Shown: positions 35,771-43,320 of the stretch, piece by piece
Position numbering within the stretch: the first letter of the stretch is position 1
How the letters are laid out: each line of letters opens with the position of its first letter
Assembly: GCF_003095375.1 (NCBI RefSeq)
Contig: NZ_QEHR01000001.1
Span: forward strand, 434,001 to 498,000
Reading direction: 5' to 3'
From: Marixanthomonas spongiae
GTDB taxonomy: Bacteria > Bacteroidota > Bacteroidia > Flavobacteriales > Flavobacteriaceae
DNA length: 64,000 bases
Notes under the pieces: model-generated
The model's input: the letters and a program-made list of their open reading frames with translations, nothing else
Databases searched by the model: none
What the model was told of the DNA's origin: nothing
Translations under genes and position numbers: made by a program

Positions 35771-37210
35771 GTGAAGCTGGATAAAAACGCAAAATTAGAG
35801 TTGGATAAAGCCGAAATGAAAAAATACGGCTACGAAGTAGTTGATGCCATAGTAGAACATTTTGACACCCAAAATGAAAAACACCCCGTAGCTCTGGCCT
35901 CCAGAAAAGAAATGGACAATCTTTTCTTGGAACAAGCCCCTGAAAACCCAGAAGACGCCCATAAAGTACTCGATTTTGTGTTGAAAAATGTGATGACCAA
36001 AAGTAACATCGTATCACACCCAAAATCGTATTCCTTTGTTCCAGGTCCCAGTAATTATATCAGTGCGATGGCTGATACCTTGGCAACTGGATTTAATATA
36101 TTTTCCGGTGGTTGGGCGGCTTCACCTGCTGCGGCAGAACTTGAAATCGTAACCTTAAACTGGTTACTTAAGATTTTTGGCTTTCCATTGAAAAAAGGAG
36201 GCGGAATTTTCACTAGTGGTGGTTCTATGGCCAACTTAACAGCAATTGTAACAGCACGGCGCATTAAATGCGGTGATAACTTTTCAAAAGCCGTGATTTA
36301 TCTATCAGACCAAGCGCATTCTTCAAATATAAAGGCAATTCGGATATTAGGGTTTAAAAAGGAACAAATACGTATTATCCCTACGGATATCGAATTTAAG
36401 TTATCACTCAACAAACTGCGAAACGCCATTGCCAAAGACCGTTTGGAAGGTCTGCAGCCTTTTTGTATGATCGCCACGGCGGGAACCACCAACACTGGAA
36501 CGGTCGATCCGCTTTCCGAACTTTCAAAAATCTGTAAAAAAGAAGATATCTGGTTCCATATTGATGGTGCGTACGGTGGAGCCGCTATTTTGGCTAAAAA
36601 CGGCAAAAAATTATTGAAAGGCATTGAAAAAGCAGATTCGCTCACCGTAGATCCACACAAATGGTTTTTCCAACCATACGAAATGGGATGCTTGTTGGTG
36701 CGTAACAGTAAATGGCTTAAAAACACTTTTACTGAAACGCCAGAATATTTACGCGATGTAGAAGGCAACGAAAGTGAAATCAACTTTTACGATCACGGTG
36801 TGCAATTGACCCGTCGTTTCCGAGCGTTAAAGTTTTACATGTCTATCAAAACATTTGGCTTAAAAGCGTTTAGAGATGCTATAACATACAACATTCAATT
36901 AGCTGAAAAAGTAGAAGATTTACTTCGGAAAAGTGCCAATTGGGAAATTATTTCGCCTGCAACATTGGCGGTTATCAACTTCCGGTACAACCCCATTGGC
37001 AACAAGCTCTCTGAAGATGAACTCGATGAATTGAACCAATACATTTCAGAAAAAATTGTGGGCTCTCGCAAAGCATTACTGGTTACCACCGTTTTAAACG
37101 GACAAACTGTTTTACGCATGTGCTTGATTAATCCCCGTACTACACTTGAAGATGTAAAAGAAACCATCCTGTTGTGCAATGATTTTGCCAAAGAGAAATA
37201 TTCAAATTGA
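35771..37210 (+). CDS. Group II PLP-dependent amino-acid decarboxylase
   Basis: 479 residues with a GTG start (the only in-frame start before conserved residues; preceded by A-rich AAAAAAGAA). 'VPGPSNYISAMADTLATGFN', 'TSGGSMANLTAIVTARR' and 'HIDGAYGGAA' lead to the PLP lysine 'SLTVDPHKWFFQPYEMG'. Acts on an acidic, aromatic or diamino acid; sequence alone does not choose between aromatic, glutamate and aspartate types. Overlaps the next gene by four bases. Confidence 0.88.
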   Translation: MKLDKNAKLELDKAEMKKYGYEVVDAIVEHFDTQNEKHPVALASRKEMDNLFLEQAPENPEDAHKVLDFVLKNVMTKSNIVSHPKSYSFVPGPSNYISAMADTLATGFNIFSGGWAASPAAAELEIVTLNWLLKIFGFPLKKGGGIFTSGGSMANLTAIVTARRIKCGDNFSKAVIYLSDQAHSSNIKAIRILGFKKEQIRIIPTDIEFKLSLNKLRNAIAKDRLEGLQPFCMIATAGTTNTGTVDPLSELSKICKKEDIWFHIDGAYGGAAILAKNGKKLLKGIEKADSLTVDPHKWFFQPYEMGCLLVRNSKWLKNTFTETPEYLRDVEGNESEINFYDHGVQLTRRFRALKFYMSIKTFGLKAFRDAITYNIQLAEKVEDLLRKSANWEIISPATLAVINFRYNPIGNKLSEDELDELNQYISEKIVGSRKALLVTTVLNGQTVLRMCLINPRTTLEDVKETILLCNDFAKEKYSN

Positions 37211-38430
37211 TATATGCTGATGTCATAATAATTGGCGGCGGAGCAGCCGGTTTTTTTACAGCTATCAATGCTGCGGAAAGAAATCCGGAATTAAAAATAA
37301 TCATTCTCGAACGCGGAAAAGAAGTACTTACCAAAGTAAAAGTTTCCGGTGGCGGACGTTGCAACGTGACGCACGCCGAGTTTTTGCCAAAAGAGCTCAC
37401 CCAAAACTACCCAAGGGGCGAAAAAGAGCTGTTGGGCCCTTTCCACAGTTTTATGACGGGTGACACTATCGGGTGGTTTTCAAAAAGAGGTGTAGAACTA
37501 AAAATTGAAGAAGACGGCCGGATGTTTCCGGTAAGCGACAGCTCACAAACCATCATTGATTGTTTTGTTTCAGAAACCGAACGGTTGGGGATTGAAGTAT
37601 TGAAGGGACAAGCGGTGAAGGTTATAAACAAACAAGATGAGTTTTGGAACATCGAAACGGCTTCCGAAACATTTTCAGCAGAAAAATTAGTGGTTGCAAC
37701 CGGCAGTAACCCCAAAATATGGAAATTATTGGAAGGGTTAGACCATACTATAATTCCGCCAGTTCCCTCTTTATTTACTTTTAATATTGATGATGAGCGG
37801 ATAAAAAACTTACCAGGTATTAGCACGGAAGCTTCCGTTAAAGTGTTAAATAAAAATGCAAAAACAATCCTCGAAAGTGAAGGCCCTTTGCTTATCACGC
37901 ACTGGGGCGTGAGCGGGCCGGCCATTTTAAAGCTTTCGGCGTGGGGCGCCCGATTGTTAGAGCCAACGAATTATCACTTTTCGATTCAAGTTAATTGGCT
38001 GCTGGATGCTTTAAAAGAAGACACTTCAGAAATGCTTAAAGACCTTAAAGTGCAACTTGCTAAAAAAACCGTTTTAAAAAACGCCCAATTCGACCTTCCC
38101 AAACGGTTATGGCAAAGTTTGGTAACTGCTTCAGGCATTTCAGAAACCCTCACTTGGGCCGATATTTCAAAAGAACAAATTGTTGCGTTAGCGTCACAAC
38201 TTACCGAAAGCCGTTTTAACGTTCACGGAAAAAGCACCTTTAAAGAAGAGTTTGTGACCGCGGGTGGGATTGAACTGAAAGAAGTGGACTTTAAAACCTT
38301 TGCAAGCAAAAAACACAAAAACCTCTATTTTGCAGGCGAAGTATTGAATATCGATGCTATTACTGGCGGTTTTAACTTCCAAAATGCGTGGACAGGCGGT
38401 TTTATAGCTGCCCAAAGTGTTGCAGATTAG
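37207..38430 (+). CDS. BaiN/HI0933-like FAD-dependent oxidoreductase
   Basis: 407 residues. 'ADVIIIGGGAAGFFTAINAA' is the dinucleotide-binding loop, 'VKVSGGGRCNVTHA' the family signature, then 'LVVATGSNP' and 'NIDAITGGFNFQNAWTGGF' at the C-terminus. No ATG lies in frame before the loop, so the start is the TTG at 37207 overlapping the preceding TGA (TTGA). Flavoprotein reductase of unknown substrate; these are common, widespread housekeeping enzymes. Confidence 0.88.
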   Translation: MIYADVIIIGGGAAGFFTAINAAERNPELKIIILERGKEVLTKVKVSGGGRCNVTHAEFLPKELTQNYPRGEKELLGPFHSFMTGDTIGWFSKRGVELKIEEDGRMFPVSDSSQTIIDCFVSETERLGIEVLKGQAVKVINKQDEFWNIETASETFSAEKLVVATGSNPKIWKLLEGLDHTIIPPVPSLFTFNIDDERIKNLPGISTEASVKVLNKNAKTILESEGPLLITHWGVSGPAILKLSAWGARLLEPTNYHFSIQVNWLLDALKEDTSEMLKDLKVQLAKKTVLKNAQFDLPKRLWQSLVTASGISETLTWADISKEQIVALASQLTESRFNVHGKSTFKEEFVTAGGIELKEVDFKTFASKKHKNLYFAGEVLNIDAITGGFNFQNAWTGGFIAAQSVAD

Positions 38431-38447
38431 ATATATAAAGTATATAT
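38431..38447. promoter_or_regulatory. AT palindrome, likely toxin-antitoxin operator
   Basis: ATATATA (38431-38437) and TATATAT (38441-38447) flank AAG, directly after the oxidoreductase stop and 22 bases before the antitoxin ATG. Autoregulation by the antitoxin at such a site is usual. Confidence 0.45.
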
Positions 38448-38468
38448 TTACTATATAAAAAATATATC

Positions 38469-38732
38469 ATGGCGAAAAAGAAAAAATTGATCGAACTGGA
38501 CGAAAAGACCTTGGAAATACTTGAAAAAGAGGCGAAAGCTAACAATAGGTCTTTGAAAAATTATATTGAAAATCATTTTGAAAACTTAGCACGTCAATTA
38601 GCAGAACCATCTGTGGAATATAAAGCGATGATGGACGATCTCTTGGAACGTCAAGAAAAAGGCACTTTAAAAACTATTCCAATAGACGAAATAAGAAAGA
38701 AGTATGGCATTTCTCGTAATATTGTCGATTGA
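38469..38732 (+). CDS. Type II antitoxin (RHH-like)
   Basis: 87 residues, charged. The N-terminus 'KKLIELDEKTLEILEKEAK' reads as a ribbon-helix-helix, 'NNRSLKNYIENHFENLA' as its helix. The C-terminal part would bind the toxin. It overlaps the toxin gene by 29 bases, typical of such pairs. Confidence 0.8.
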   Translation: MAKKKKLIELDEKTLEILEKEAKANNRSLKNYIENHFENLARQLAEPSVEYKAMMDDLLERQEKGTLKTIPIDEIRKKYGISRNIVD

Positions 38733-38973
38733 TGCAGAACGAGAGTTGAAAAAGGCAGAATGCTTTTACGATGCTATGGACAAGAAAATGGAGTTTTTCT
38801 TTGATTTTGATGAGCATATTCAGTTTTTAGAGCAAAATCCTTATCTTTTTCAAATTAGATATAGGAATGTACGCATTGTTCATTTCAAAATATTTCCATA
38901 TTCACTTCACTATAATGTTATTGGCAACAAAGTTACCATCTTGAACATTTTGGGTCAATACCAAGACTTTTAA
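38704..38973 (+). CDS. ParE/RelE-type toxin
   Basis: 89 residues. RelE/ParE fold: N-terminal 'IDAERELKKAECFYDAMDK', then 'IQFLEQNPYLFQIRYRNVRI' and the C-terminal 'FSLHYNVIGNKVTILNILG'-like strands (the sequence reads PYSLHYNVIGNKVTILN). Targets gyrase if ParE-like or mRNA on the ribosome if RelE-like; the residues do not settle which. Partner is the overlapping gene. Confidence 0.82.
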   Translation: MAFLVILSIDAERELKKAECFYDAMDKKMEFFFDFDEHIQFLEQNPYLFQIRYRNVRIVHFKIFPYSLHYNVIGNKVTILNILGQYQDF

Positions 38974-38975
38974 TC

Positions 38976-39497
38976 ATGCAAGCCCACATCGCATTTTTAC
39001 GGGGCATCAATGTAGCTGGGAAGAAAAAATTTCCAAAAGCCGAGCAGGTTGCTACGCTAAATAAGTTAGGTTTTAAAAAACCTAAAGTGTACCTCCACAC
39101 AGGGAATTGGATTTTTGACACTTCGGAAAAAGATGTGGCTTCAAAAATTTCTGAGGCTATTACCAAAAAATACGGCTGGGACGTACCGGTATTGGTCAAA
39201 ACCGCTTCAGAAATTGAAACCATTGTACAAAATTGTCCTTTTTCCGAAGAAAAGAAAATCAAAAGCTATTTTACATTATTACACCAACCACCCCAACAAG
39301 AGCTCATAAAAGCAATTGATCCTAAAGCCTATCCCAATGAAGAATTCCACATCACTCCATATTGTGTGTATTTTTACAGTGAAACCGGATACGGTAGGAC
39401 CAAATGCAACAACAATTTTTTTGAAACCAAACTAAAAGTCTCCGCCACCACACGGAATTATAAAACCATGATGAAAGTGCTTGAATTGACCACCTGA
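38976..39497 (+). CDS. DUF1697 family protein
   Basis: 173 residues. 'HIAFLRGINVAGKKK' with 'NKLGFKKPKVYLHTGNWIF' defines DUF1697, a widespread cytosolic family of unknown role. It starts two bases after the toxin stop, but probably does not belong to the toxin-antitoxin unit. Faces the macrodomain gene tail to tail. Confidence 0.88.
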   Translation: MQAHIAFLRGINVAGKKKFPKAEQVATLNKLGFKKPKVYLHTGNWIFDTSEKDVASKISEAITKKYGWDVPVLVKTASEIETIVQNCPFSEEKKIKSYFTLLHQPPQQELIKAIDPKAYPNEEFHITPYCVYFYSETGYGRTKCNNNFFETKLKVSATTRNYKTMMKVLELTT

Positions 39498-39512
39498 TTT
39501 TTTAATCTGATT

Positions 39513-40022
39513 TTAGAGTTCGTTTTTTGTCAGGTTGAAGTTTTCTTCATCAAAACACACAAAAACAACTTTTTCGATTGTATTGTTTCTTTCTGAAAAC
39601 ATTTTCATGGTCTTAACGGCAATTTCAGCTGCTTTATCTTTTGGAAAATCGTATACTCCCGTACTTATATTGGGAAAAGCAATGGTTTTGCAGTTGTTTT
39701 CCACCGCAAGAGCTAAGGAGTTTTTATAACAATTGGCAAGTTTTTGCACTTCATCCTTGTTGCCTCCTTTCCATACCGGGCCTACAGTGTGAATTACATA
39801 GTTTGATGGCAGTTTTCCTGCTGTGGTTACAACGGCTTCACCCGTTTTGCATTTACCTTGTTTGGCAACGATTTTTTTACATTCTTCTAAAATTTCCGGT
39901 CCGCCCGCTCTATGAATAGCTCCGTCCACACCGCCGCCACCCATAAGTGAGGCGTTAGCAACGTTAACTATGGCATCTGCTTCAATGGTCGTAATATCAC
40001 CTTTTATTGCTTTCAAATCCAT
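39513..40022 (-). CDS. Macrodomain ADP-ribosyl hydrolase (YmdB-like)
   Basis: 169 residues from the Met before '[10 protein letters not shown]'; a 21-codon extension upstream overlaps the neighbour and is rejected. '[21 protein letters not shown]' and '[12 protein letters not shown]' are the ADP-ribose loops. Members remove O-acetyl-ADP-ribose or ADP-ribose from proteins. It follows the DUF2945 gene by seven bases, with AAAGGG as a possible ribosome site. Confidence 0.9.
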   Translation of the reverse strand: MDLKAIKGDITTIEADAIVNVANASLMGGGGVDGAIHRAGGPEILEECKKIVAKQGKCKTGEAVVTTAGKLPSNYVIHTVGPVWKGGNKDEVQKLANCYKNSLALAVENNCKTIAFPNISTGVYDFPKDKAAEIAVKTMKMFSERNNTIEKVVFVCFDEENFNLTKNEL

Positions 40023-40029
40023 ATACCCT

Positions 40030-40236
40030 TTATGCTTTTGAAAGTGCAAAGCCCTTGTGCGCAGCGATATGATCGGTTTTGTCACTTTTTATCTCGTATT
40101 GAGGATCATCCTTGCTGCCATGATGGGTATGGCCTTTGTAATCAAAATCGGAATGATGCACCTTGATTATTTTGCCGCTTACTTCCCCTGCTTCGGAATT
40201 CCATTTTACGTGATCGCCTTTTTTGAAATTTTTCAT
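40030..40236 (-). CDS. DUF2945 (Tudor-like) small protein
   Basis: 68 residues. '[22 protein letters not shown]' followed by '[19 protein letters not shown]' matches the DUF2945/hypervirulence-associated Tudor family, a single SH3-like domain. Function unclear. Probably co-transcribed with the macrodomain gene. Confidence 0.88.
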   Translation of the reverse strand: MKNFKKGDHVKWNSEAGEVSGKIIKVHHSDFDYKGHTHHGSKDDPQYEIKSDKTDHIAAHKGFALSKA

Positions 40237-40349
40237 AACATTAGATTTTAAAAATCAATTTCTCTATTCTAAAGTTAGTGAAAGCTTCAGAAAGAATGTT
40301 ATAACGCTATGTTAAACAGCTAAAGATGAGTTGTTTTTAATTTTTATGT

Positions 40350-41129
40350 TCATTCAAAAAACAAATACATGCTTTCTTTTTCACTGTGAATAATGGGTTC
40401 TAACCGATACGCAGTTTTAATATTTTCCTTGGTCAACACCTCTTCTTTAGAGCCAGCGGCCAACAACTTTCCGTGATCTAGCAATACAATGTGGTCTGCA
40501 AATTTAGCTGCCAAATTAAGGTCGTGCACCACACCAACTACCACAATGTCCTTTTGGTTTAACAATTCGAGCAGTTTGTGCATAAAGTGAAACTGATAAT
40601 GCACATCCAAAAAAGTAAGGGGTTCGTCCAACACCAAATAGCGTCCCATATTATTTTCAGGCGGATACCATATTTGCGCCACCACCCGGGCAAAATGGAC
40701 ACGTTGTTTTTCGCCTCCGCTCAGCGTCATATAATCCCGGTTGGCCATCTCCCAAACATCAAAAAAGCGCATGGCTTCTTCGCATGCGGTTTTGTCTTTT
40801 TCCGTGGGTTTAACCGAAAAGTGCGGGTACCGTCCCATCATCACCACTTCAGAAACTTGCAATGGGAAGGCCAATTCAATGTTCTGGGACAATACCGCAC
40901 GTATTTTTGCCAATTGGGAAACCGTCATGTCAGCTAAATTTTCACTTCCATACTGCACCCATCCTTCTTTAGCTTTAATTTGATTGCAGATCACTTTTAC
41001 CAATGTGGATTTTCCGGCACCGTTGGGGCCAATAATCAAGTTGAGGTTTCCAGGGTTGAACGTGACCGAAATATCGTCAAGGATTATTTTGTCCCCAATT
41101 GTATAGGTTATGTTTTGTGTTTGAATCAT
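40350..41129 (-). CDS. Haem/siderophore ABC transporter ATPase
   Basis: 259 residues from the Met before 'IQTQNITYTIG'. Walker A 'GPNGAGKST', signature 'LSGGEKQR', Walker B 'YLVLDEPL' and the H-loop 'VVGVVHDLNLAAKFADH'. HmuV/BtuD type. It lies two bases after the permease gene. A longer in-frame start near 41258 lies inside the permease and lacks support. The substrate is assigned by context to haem or a siderophore. Confidence 0.87.
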   Translation of the reverse strand: MIQTQNITYTIGDKIILDDISVTFNPGNLNLIIGPNGAGKSTLVKVICNQIKAKEGWVQYGSENLADMTVSQLAKIRAVLSQNIELAFPLQVSEVVMMGRYPHFSVKPTEKDKTACEEAMRFFDVWEMANRDYMTLSGGEKQRVHFARVVAQIWYPPENNMGRYLVLDEPLTFLDVHYQFHFMHKLLELLNQKDIVVVGVVHDLNLAAKFADHIVLLDHGKLLAAGSKEEVLTKENIKTAYRLEPIIHSEKESMYLFFE

Positions 41130-41131
41130 CT

Positions 41132-42166
41132 TTAGAAGAAATAATTTTTCTTTCGTAACAGGATTATAAAAATAGGCACGCCCACTACCGAAGTTACAAT
41201 CCCAATAGGAAGTTCGGCTGGGCGCAAGAGCATTCGGGACAATAAATCGGCCAGGCACAGTAACACACCGCCCAAAACGGCGCTATTCAGAATAAGAAAA
41301 CGGTTGTCCGATCCTTTTAATATCCGCAACAAGTGTGGCACAATAAGCCCCACAAAACTGATAACCCCTACAAAAGCCGTTGCTACCGCTACCATAATGA
41401 CATTGATAAGCAAGATTTTCCATTTTAGGCTTTTGAGGTTGACACCAATAAACTGGGCTTCCTCCTCGCCTATCATCAAAGCGTTCAAATGTTTCGCATA
41501 CCGCAATGAAATCACCAAGCAAGTGATGGTAGAAATTCCCACGATTATGACGGCTGGCCAATTGGCACCGGAAAGGGTACCCAAGTTCCAAAAAATGATG
41601 GACCGTGCTTGTGGATCACGCGCAATGTAGGATAAAAAACCAACGCCGCTCAAAAACAAGGCGTTGATGGCAATACCGACCAACAATAAGGTTACGACAG
41701 AGCTTTTACCGGTTTGTTTGGATTGCGACAGGAAGAACACCAACGCTGTGGAACAGATCGCGCCCAAACAAGCGGCTAATGGGAGCGTATATTCCCCAAC
41801 ATTAAAATTGAACGTGGCTCCCAATGCAAAATACAATGCAGCACCAAAAGCCGCCCCGCACGACGTACCTACCAAACCAGGTTCGACAATTGGATTTCGA
41901 AACAAGGCTTGCAACAAAGCCCCACCAACCGCAAGACTGGCCCCAACAAAAATACAGAGGATGGCCCGTGGCAAACGGATTTCCATAAAAATACGTTCGG
42001 TGAGGTTTAAGCCTTGTTCTCCTGAGAGATGTTTTTGAAATGCCGAAACCATATCCTCCAACGTGATCGAAACCGCTCCATACCGGATTGAAAGCAATAC
42101 AATAATCAGCAGTACCACGCTCAATACTGGAAAAATACCTTTATAGCGACTACTGGCTTTTTCCAT
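41132..42166 (-). CDS. FecCD-type ABC permease
   Basis: 344 residues, about ten helices. 'LPRAILCIFVGASLAVGGALLQ', 'NPIVEPGLVGTSCGAAFGAAL' and 'VVGVPIFIILLRKK' are standard for FecCD/BtuC/HmuU permeases. Overlaps the substrate-binding gene by 17 bases. Haem or Fe-siderophore or cobalamin possible. Confidence 0.9.
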   Translation of the reverse strand: MEKASSRYKGIFPVLSVVLLIIVLLSIRYGAVSITLEDMVSAFQKHLSGEQGLNLTERIFMEIRLPRAILCIFVGASLAVGGALLQALFRNPIVEPGLVGTSCGAAFGAALYFALGATFNFNVGEYTLPLAACLGAICSTALVFFLSQSKQTGKSSVVTLLLVGIAINALFLSGVGFLSYIARDPQARSIIFWNLGTLSGANWPAVIIVGISTITCLVISLRYAKHLNALMIGEEEAQFIGVNLKSLKWKILLINVIMVAVATAFVGVISFVGLIVPHLLRILKGSDNRFLILNSAVLGGVLLCLADLLSRMLLRPAELPIGIVTSVVGVPIFIILLRKKNYFF

Positions 42167-43028
42167 CTTGATGTATCAGGTTTTGAAGTTTTAATACCAC
42201 TTCGCCGGTTCGCGGCCCAAAATAGACCATATCGTGTTCTTCCACCCGATAGACCCGTTTGTTTTTAAAAGCCCTGGTACTGGAAACACCGGGAAGATCG
42301 GCTATTCCTTCCATAGAGCCCAAACGGTCGTATCCATAATCGGTGAGCAAAATAACGTCTGGATCTGATTTTGCAATTACCTCTGGTGAAAATTGCTTCA
42401 TGCCACGTTCGCCCTCCACGGCCATTTCGCCTCCGGCCCATTCCATCAGTTTTCCGGCTGTGCTGTTTTTGGTCATGACCAAGTAAATATTGGAAGCCCT
42501 TCCGAAGTGAATCATCAATACTTTTGGTTTTTCTTTATAGCTATCGGTGTTTTCCAATGCTATTTTCATATCACTGTCCAGTTTTTTGCAGAGCTCTTCG
42601 GCTTTAGATTCTTTTTCAAAATACCGTCCCATTTCGTGCATTAACGAATCGGTGCCGGCAATGGTATGCTCGTATTTCCCAAATTGTTTCATCGGAATTT
42701 TTAGCTTTTTTAACTGGGTGATCACGTGTTCGGGACCTATATTATTGTCTTCCAATATTAAGGTTGGTTTCATGGCCAATATGGCTTCGGCACTCAATGC
42801 GCGGTGATAGCCTACGTTTGGCAGTTCTTTTATTTCTGGTGGATAGGTGCTCGAAACATCGACTGCAACCACGTTTTCTTCCGCGCCAAGCGCATAAATA
42901 ATTTCGTTGTATTGTTTTGAAATAACAACAAGGCGTTCTTTATGGTCTTTCTTTTTATCCTCATTTCCAAAACGACCGCAAGCTGAAACCGAAAGTACCA
43001 ATACCGTATATATAATTATTTTTTTCAT
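42150..43028 (-). CDS. Haem/siderophore-type substrate-binding lipoprotein
   Basis: 292 residues. The lipobox-like 'SVSACGRF' makes it a lipoprotein; 'YNEIIYALGAEENVVAVD', 'VGYHRALSAEAILAMKPT' and 'DLPGVSSTRAFKNKRV' resemble HmuT/FhuD folds. It hands substrate to the permease. The YHRALSAEAIL segment is the strongest hint for a hemin-type member. Confidence 0.85.
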   Translation of the reverse strand: MKKIIIYTVLVLSVSACGRFGNEDKKKDHKERLVVISKQYNEIIYALGAEENVVAVDVSSTYPPEIKELPNVGYHRALSAEAILAMKPTLILEDNNIGPEHVITQLKKLKIPMKQFGKYEHTIAGTDSLMHEMGRYFEKESKAEELCKKLDSDMKIALENTDSYKEKPKVLMIHFGRASNIYLVMTKNSTAGKLMEWAGGEMAVEGERGMKQFSPEVIAKSDPDVILLTDYGYDRLGSMEGIADLPGVSSTRAFKNKRVYRVEEHDMVYFGPRTGEVVLKLQNLIHQDGKSQ

Positions 43029-43209
43029 TCATTTAATTTTTTAAAAAAGAAGGTTGAAAAGAGCTTTCATTTAATAAAGCCCTATTAAGAAACGATTCAA
43101 CTAAAAAAGTGTTGGCCCTAAAAACATGCAAAGCGCCTTTTCAATACCTTCTTCTTGTTCTATGTTTATATGTTATACCTATTTCCAAAGCAAATTATTC
43201 TTATCTGTC

Positions 43210-43256
43210 GCCTCGAGCGCAGTCAAGATGTTTAACCCTTCGACTGCGCTCAGGGA
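43210..43256. repeat. Dispersed inverted repeat in the gap before the TonB receptor
   Basis: CCTCGAGCGCAGTC and GACTGCGCTCAGGG face each other across about 20 bases (TCAAGATGTTTAACCC region). Same family as 11231-11247 and 31096-31121. The 292-base gap 43029-43320 contains nothing else recognisable. Confidence 0.6.
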
Positions 43257-43320
43257 AACAGAATCATTAAAACCTAATTTAACTTTAAACTGCTTTAATT
43301 GCATTTAATCATATTATTTC

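Noticed and set aside
40350-43028. Firm haem or cobalamin assignment for the ABC importer
   Set aside because: The binding-protein segment hints at haem, but FecCD permeases serve haem, siderophores and B12, and no decisive residue is visible.
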